A stretch of DNA of 64,000 nucleotides, from positions 4,713,673 to 4,777,672 of the forward strand of contig OX359197.1 of NCBI GenBank assembly GCA_947172415.1. Direction: 5' to 3'. The stretch is from Chondrosia reniformis. Taxonomy: Eukaryota; Porifera; Demospongiae; Chondrillida; Chondrillidae. A model generated the notes under the pieces. That model saw nothing but the letters and a program-made list of their open reading frames with translations. It searched no databases and was not told the DNA's origin. The position numbers and the translations under genes were made by a program. This document shows positions 58,099 through 64,000 of the stretch, one piece after another (the first letter of the stretch is position 1; the number at the start of each line of letters is the position of its first letter).

Positions 58099-61000
58099 AT
58101 GGAAGAAGAAGAAAGCGAAAAGATACTTGAATTCTTGACAAAGCCAAATTTTAGCCGACCGTTTCTTAAATTCAATGATTCAAGGAAATGGGTGTCAACG
58201 CTCCAGAGAAAAAATGCCATTAGAGCTGCCGATTCACAAGCGATCCAGTCAAAGCCTATAGCTACTAGCGAGGAAGCGAATGATTGTTTACTCACTCTTC
58301 TCGTCCAGGATCCTTCACTTAGAAAACTGACAGCACTTTCTGAGGCTTTCAAGGAAGACAAGACTCACGATAACCAGCTGGCATTAGCGAAGAAGATTGA
58401 CCATTTCTTAAAATCGAAAGGTAAGCTTACAGTCAAATTATATACATGTAAGCTGAGAATGAAACTTTGTCTCGTACTTCACTAGAGCCTCAAACAGTTT
58501 CCATTGAAAGGAAGAGATCGAGACATGATGCTGGACTACAAAAATACGACATCACCGCCGATTCGTGTCTTCAAACTTTAGAGTGTACCTTAATGAGCCG
58601 TCCTGTACCAAGTGCAAAGGACGTAATGATGTCCCTTTACTTTTTAACCTATTCCATCATCGTAGCATTGTTCACAGAGGGACACTTAGACAAGATCAAG
58701 GAGCAGGCTCTGCTGATTATTGATCATGGACAGAGGCCTAGGGTAGAAGGAAAGGAGAAATCAGTTGTCATGGGAGCTGAGTCTGTTGGGAAAGTTTTAG
58801 ATTATCTTGGCATTCCTAAAATGTGGGATGACCTCCTGCTGTTTGTAACCATTCTTCTTCCACTCAAGAATTGTGATCCGCACTGCTACAAAGAGGCTAT
58901 GGGGAACCTGGATCACTACAAACAACATCTCCTTCAATATCTGAAAGTCCAGGATATGCTAAAGAATACCAAGGCACTCCGAGGACCTGAGAGGACCCCA
59001 GGACAAGATCAGGTAGAGGTGCATGTTACAGTACAAAATAGCATTTTTCAGCTTCGATATAGTACCTGTAACGAGCTGTTGTTGGTAGTACTAGCAGAAG
59101 GTGCAGGTATTCCACGAGATAAGATTGAATGTGGTCCAGTTCTACCTGGCAGCTCCATTATCACCTTCTACATACCAAAGCAGTATATTAAATCAGTGAG
59201 CAAGACCTCCTACAAAGGAGCAGTCATTTGGGCTATGCTAGAGCTTAGAGTCACAAGGATTGAGATCCTTGGTCACTTTCGCTTTGATGTCAACTGGAAC
59301 ACAGCCGTGTTACCTATAAGAGACAGTCTTTTAATTTGTTTAATGGAAACCTCTTTTGGAATACCAAGGTATGTATAAAATGTGATTCATTTATGATGCT
59401 AACAATTTATTTATTGTCAATTTAAAATTATTTAGATATTACCAAAGGCCTTCCAAGCTATTGTAGACTTAATGGTGAGATTTGCTTCAACTTGATAGTA
59501 TGTAAGACAACTTTACATATATGTAGTTTGCATTCCTTAAAGCTTCCACACTAGTTTGGCTTGCAATTACCCAGATCTCCAGTTTCCTATGCAATACTTT
59601 TGTGAAGATTCCATGTACATAAGTATATGAATCTGATTGGTGACACCTGAAACATAATGACTGTTAAATGAGTGTGATTTAACCCTAATATGGTAATTGG
59701 GTGTGGAGACACAATGTTGGTGTGATGTTATGAATACTATTACTTTCCTGTGAATACTGTTAGCCAGTTATGAATTATCTTAATATATAGACACTATCTC
59801 CTATCTTTGAAAGTAGTCTTTCACTTTAATTTTGAAAGTTTTGCTTTCTCTGGCCTTGTATACATATCTACGTATGACACCATAACCTTTGCACTGGCTC
59901 CTTTTCATATAATATATATCCACTCCTTACAGCCTCCACTTCCTGGGAAGAAAGGTCTCCCTCTCCAGAAGTACCAGCCACAACTCTTGTCAGATTCCTT
60001 CTCTGACGTACTCCTGTTTAGTCAAGGTGAGGTGTGCAGTTGTGGGATTTTCTATTTACACTATTATACCAACTTGCATGGGACTGGGAACTTTGGGAAT
60101 ATGAATGACATTGCATGGCTTTGTAAAGAATTTTAACTTATTTGCACATACGTACATGTTATCTGGTATCATGTTTCAGTTAGTGAAAAGTGAGGTATTG
60201 GGGGAGGGGGAGGAGTTAGAGTGGGTGTGCTCAATGTATGTATATGCAATGAACTCTTTTGTCTCCCACCAGAAGACAAACCAAACTGGTGGGATGCTGA
60301 GACATTACCAGTGAACAACAGTGAACTGGAGGTAAGGAATGTGTCTTTGTATTCATTGGTATGTTTTATCACTCCAAAAAATATATATTAATGGTGCTAT
60401 GATATTTTTCATCCACCTAAAAGTTATAGTCCTTGCCTCTACTCCATAATCCATTATTATATCCTCCTTAGTCTCAGCAATTCATGCTGTATATAGTAGA
60501 TAATGGTACCGGTGGCATTTGTTTTTTTTTATTACCAGTAATTTTTAGTCACTGACGCAAATTTCACACATTTCTTCTCTTTATTAATCATATTGATGCC
60601 CATGCCATGGCAATGGAGTATAAAGCAGTTATAATTATAGCCAGGAGGCGAGGGCTTCCTCTAAAATATATCTAGTCAGTCTCAGCTTTACCATGGCATC
60701 GTTTGATGGACTATAACTATTATATAATTATGTATATTAATCAGAGTATGGTAGTATTCTCTAAAGTAGGAATCACCAAAAAAATGGTCGCCCTATTCAA
60801 ATTCTTACTTTTAATTTTCACCTCATGATCATCAATTTTGTGATTAATTTTTGATTATACATTCAACTAATTCCAATCATTTACATATGTACTAATTGTG
60901 CTGCAATATATTAAAGTAAATAAAAAACATTTACAAAAATGATGTTAGAAGTAGGAATGGCAGTGTTAACACTAGCACATCTGCAAAACGTATTGAAACA

Positions 61001-61877
61001 AGACAGTGATTATATGATAAGGCTAATCATACAGAAGTTGCATATATACTGAAATTTAAGTAACTTAACCATGTGTTTGGGTGCACCAAGCTGAAGTAAC
61101 ACAAGAGTGTATCGTTTTGCAGAAAACTGCCATCCTACTTCTAACACCATTTTTGTAAATGTTTGTTTATTTACTTGTATCCCTCCTTTCTTGTTGCTCT
61201 AATTACTTTTGAAAGTTTTCTCTTAAAATAACGTCTCAGACAACAGAAATATGCCAAAAACCATGATCTCCAATCTAAAAATGGCGGCCGAGAAGACCAC
61301 AATTTTTGCTTTTCACAATTAACATGCTTCATGTAGAGCGCATTTGGACTTCGGGCTGTCTATTCCCTAGTTCGGAAACATTTATGACGATTTATAACTT
61401 GCACGTGCCCGCAGAAGTTCGCATATTAGCGCTAGTCCATTTGAAAGAGAAGACACTGAAACAATGAATTTCGGAAGTGGTTAACCGCTTTTGAATGCTG
61501 TAGAGCCTCGAAACATGTTTTGGCATTTAGAAAAGCATGCATGAATGGCTGCAAATAACCGAATATAACCGAAAATCGCTTTCATTGGTGATTTATGAGG
61601 TGTTGCTTGATAATACATTAGATAGGGCGGCCATGTTTTTTCGGCCATTCCTATTTAGAGGGTACTCCCGTACTCTCTGATATAGATGGAAGTTGCAGAG
61701 CTGAAAGATAAGATACAGAAGATGGAGGATCTACATCACTATACTATGGTAGAGCTTCATTCGTTTAAAGTTAAGCTTTCAAATGAAAAAGAACAAGTAC
61801 AGAATCTTCAATCACAGCTGACTAAAACTGAGAAGACCCTTCTCAAAGAGAGAAATGAAATTGAGAGAATAAAAGAG
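58099..61877 (+). CDS. CARD protein with unrecognised central region and coiled coil
   Basis: Exon 1 (58099-58420, ATG at 58099) encodes a CARD-like domain (~107 residues) with THDNQLALAKKIDHFL near its end, matching the CARD of RLR1 (THDGHQELSREIKQFF). Exon 2 (58486-59368, ~290 residues) holds two helical blocks and then a compact alpha/beta-looking part (QLRYSTCNELLLVVLAEG ... GPVLPGSSIITFYIP); its family was not recognised. Exons 59933-60026, 60273-60331 and 61686-61877 are phase-compatible with each other and end in a coiled coil (KLSNEKEQVQNLQSQLTKTE). The junction from exon 2 (phase 2) to 59933 (phase 0) is unresolved, so one exon is probably missing. It may act as a signalling adaptor. 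It may continue into the RLR exons at 63562. Confidence 0.72.
60925..61160. repeat. Foldback MITE, AGAAGTAGGAATGG family
   Basis: Arms AACATTTACAAAAATGATGT...AGAAGTAGGAATGGCAGTG and CTGCCATCCTACTTCTAACA...TTTTTGTAAATGTT are inverted. It is the best-preserved member of the family seen in the GTPase 3' flanks. Located in an intron of the CARD gene. Confidence 0.75.
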
Positions 61878-62099
61878 GTAAATTAGCCATATAACTATAG
61901 CATATGTAAATGTCTTAGTTTATGGTAAATACATGTATCTATACAGTGCAAGTACAAGGTAATGTAATGTAATGTGATGTAATGTAATGTAATTAATTCA
62001 TATGGCACAAAGAAAGGACCTAGAAACAGAATGGGCACATTAGCATAAAGTTTAGGGTATAAAACTCATTTTAAATCTAAGGGATTTTTATTTGGCCCC

Positions 62100-63520
62100 A
62101 ATTTAATATATTAAAATTACAATCAAGTACTACACAGTGCAAGTTAAGAGTTCCAAGTGACTCTTAGGTTACCCACAAGTATACAATAAAAGAAGACTTT
62201 AGTCACACTGTTGCAGGCTTTGAAATCCTCAACTACTACATAGAGAGTAGTAGTTAAAATAGATCTATATACGGTAACACATGGCCTATATACCAATTAC
62301 CTTTTCAGCTGAGACCCCTTTAAGACCGGAACTTTTGTTGATATATGGCATTTAGATGCATCATGATCATCTTCAGTCTAAGGTGTGATAACCACAGCAG
62401 ATTAGATTTGCCTTGAGAGTGAGCTAGGAATACCGACGGTTTCAATAGAGGATATGCATTGGCACCGCCCACTCTGTGGTTAAGGGGTCAACGGTGAATA
62501 GTGAGTCTGGTTCTGTATGTTAACATAGGAAAAAGGGCTGTAAAAGGATCATCGTTATATAAGAAAGAAACTTTCGGTAACTAGAAAGTAAAGTGATTTG
62601 GATTTGAAGAGTGACCAAAAAACTTATTGACAACGAATTAGAATGATTGGACAATTATTTGGATATGAAAGATATGTACTTAACAAGATCGATTTTTTAT
62701 CCAACAAAGCTACTTTTTCTTCTTAATTTTTAGCATATTTAGTAGAAGATAGAGCCATTATAACTCTTGAAAAGGGAAAGGGCGATTGTTTTTGCACGCA
62801 AAAGGCAGGAGGAACACGTTTAGGAAGAATCCCATTTTAGCCAAAGTTTTGATCTTATAATGTTCTTAAAGATAGCTTTATTTAGTTTGTAAGGTTGGTA
62901 GGATTTAGAACGATTCCAGCAGCTTGTAAAACAGCTTTTTGTTGCTTTTCTGTATACCTGCTAATACGTACATTGATTCACCTTCGACCTTTTTATTGCA
63001 CAACCAATGTATATCCTCTATTGGTTGCAAGCATTCACTAATTAACTGGGTTAGAGGCCATTTGGTAACTTGCACACAAGGGACATTGTTCGTGAAATAA
63101 ATTACAGGCCTCAGCCTTATGTCCCTTGTGTGCAAGTTACCAAATGGTCTCTAACCCTGTTTTTATGTGAATGCATGCAACCAACCATTGGTATTTCTTG
63201 TTCACTCTCAAAGCAAATCAAATCTGCGGTGATTATTGGCTGAGACCCCCTGAGACTGGAAGTTTTGCTGATACTGGCATGCAGATGCATCATCTTCAGT
63301 CTATACTAAGGTGTGAAAAGGTAATTGGAAGGCCATGTGTTTAAGCTTATATGATCTGTAGATACTACTACTCTGTATGCAGAAGCTGTGGCTAAAGTCT
63401 TGTACGTAGCATTTAATATACCTGATTGTCATTATCTTTGCATTCGTGTATAAATTTGTAGCTTGCACTGTGTAGTACTTGATTATAAAATTACTTATAT
63501 ATCTTTATATATATATCACA
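62100..63520. mobile_element. Large foldback element with nested palindrome
   Basis: Outer arms: ATTACAATCAAGTACTACAC...CACATGGCC...CCAATTACCTTTTC at the left, inverted at the right as AAGGTAATTGGAAGGCCATG...GTGTAGTACTTGATTATAAA. Inner arms share TGAGACCCC and GATGCATCAT words. A near-perfect hairpin (GGTAACTTGCACACAAGGGA and its inverse) sits at 63068-63146. A shorter relative lies at the same place in RLR2 (50010-50300), just 5' of the homologous linker exon. No transposase was seen. Confidence 0.7.
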
Positions 63521-63561
63521 GGTATACCTCTTAGTATATATTTATACATGGTTCATTTTAG

Positions 63562-64000
63562 TCAACTATTCCAACAAATGATAGAAAGACCTCTGAGCAG
63601 GTGTTAGAAGAAGTGAATTATATGGATACTCAACCTATGGAGCAAGTTAATCAGAGTATGGCACTTTCAACCTATATATGTACCATTATAGCCAGAAACT
63701 TACAGGGATTTTAATTTAACAGTTGTGGTGTTGCGGATATAACTGCCAAATATATATGCCATCAAATTTTCTAGCTACATACGTATACTGGATATATAAC
63801 GAAGAAGTTAGATGATAGGAATTTCTTCTACCCGCACCTAACCCATCTTTGAGATGGTTCATTTAATCCAACTTCTCAAATATCAAACTGTGTCTCTTTA
63901 GACATCCAAAGGACTAAAGATAAACCATCTCAAAGCTGCCTGCATGAAACACAACCATCTGATAATACATTTACAACAGTCTACCTTGATTCACTTCACT
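63562..64000 (+). CDS. RLR3 linker exons (partial; runs off the right edge)
   Basis: Exon 63562-63655 (STIPTNDRKTSEQVLEEVN ...) and an exon from 63902 to the edge (RTKDKPSQSCLHETQPSD ...) match RLR2 exons 50344-50443 and 50651-50758 closely, with conserved splice sites and phases. The helicase exon would lie beyond 64 kb. No Death-domain or promoter module like that of RLR2 is present upstream; the CARD gene occupies that position instead. Whether this is a separate truncated gene or the 3' half of the CARD gene cannot be decided here. Confidence 0.75.

Overview
The window looks like animal nuclear DNA, most probably from a sponge (Amphimedon-like). Genes are AT-rich and compact, with many small exons (down to 16-18 nt) and short introns. 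They encode animal families (EPG5, IQCE, a rhodopsin-class GPCR, RIG-I-like helicases, AIG1/GIMAP-like GTPases, death-fold domains, fibrinogen-like and FN3 domains). Introns are crowded with minisatellites, TA-flanked MITEs and TACGTA-rich runs. The species call is inference; the gene identities come from reading translated exons.

Layout. 1-13.3 kb: the 5' part of an EPG5 homologue (autophagosome-lysosome tethering) on the minus strand, running off the left edge. 13.55-15.06 kb: an intronless seven-helix receptor, divergent from EPG5. 15.1-19.2 kb: intergenic repeats. 19.2-27.9 kb: a complete 17-exon IQCE homologue (ciliary coiled-coil/IQ protein), minus strand. 26.5-38.5 kb: three tandem copies of a ~3.7-4.4 kb unit. 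Each unit carries the IQCE 5' exons (minus), a two-exon AIG1/GIMAP-like GTPase (plus), and the promoter plus 16-nt first exon of a RIG-I-like helicase (plus). 38.4-42.9 kb: RLR1, a CARD-like domain joined to a DECH helicase and a zinc-binding C-terminal domain. 43.4-46.8 kb: two broken RLR 3' ends around a decayed Penelope-like retroelement and a retro-fragment. 47.5-53.1 kb: RLR2, in which the same helicase is joined to a Death domain. 54.4-55.7 kb: a fibrinogen-like gene. 56.4-57.4 kb: FN3 remnants. 58.1-61.9 kb: a CARD gene with an unrecognised ~290-residue region and a coiled coil. 63.6-64 kb: linker exons of a third RLR, whose phase would allow splicing onto the CARD gene.

Taken together, 27-64 kb is an innate-immunity cluster that appears to be evolving by tandem duplication, exchange of N-terminal death-fold exons, promoter copying and gene conversion. 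RLRs are RNA sensors, CARD and Death domains are signalling adaptors, and GIMAP-like GTPases and EPG5 act on intracellular membranes. The most unusual features are two intronic minisatellites whose repeat unit is a splice site, duplicated promoter/first-exon modules that could act as alternative promoters, and a possible CARD-coiled-coil-RLR fusion.
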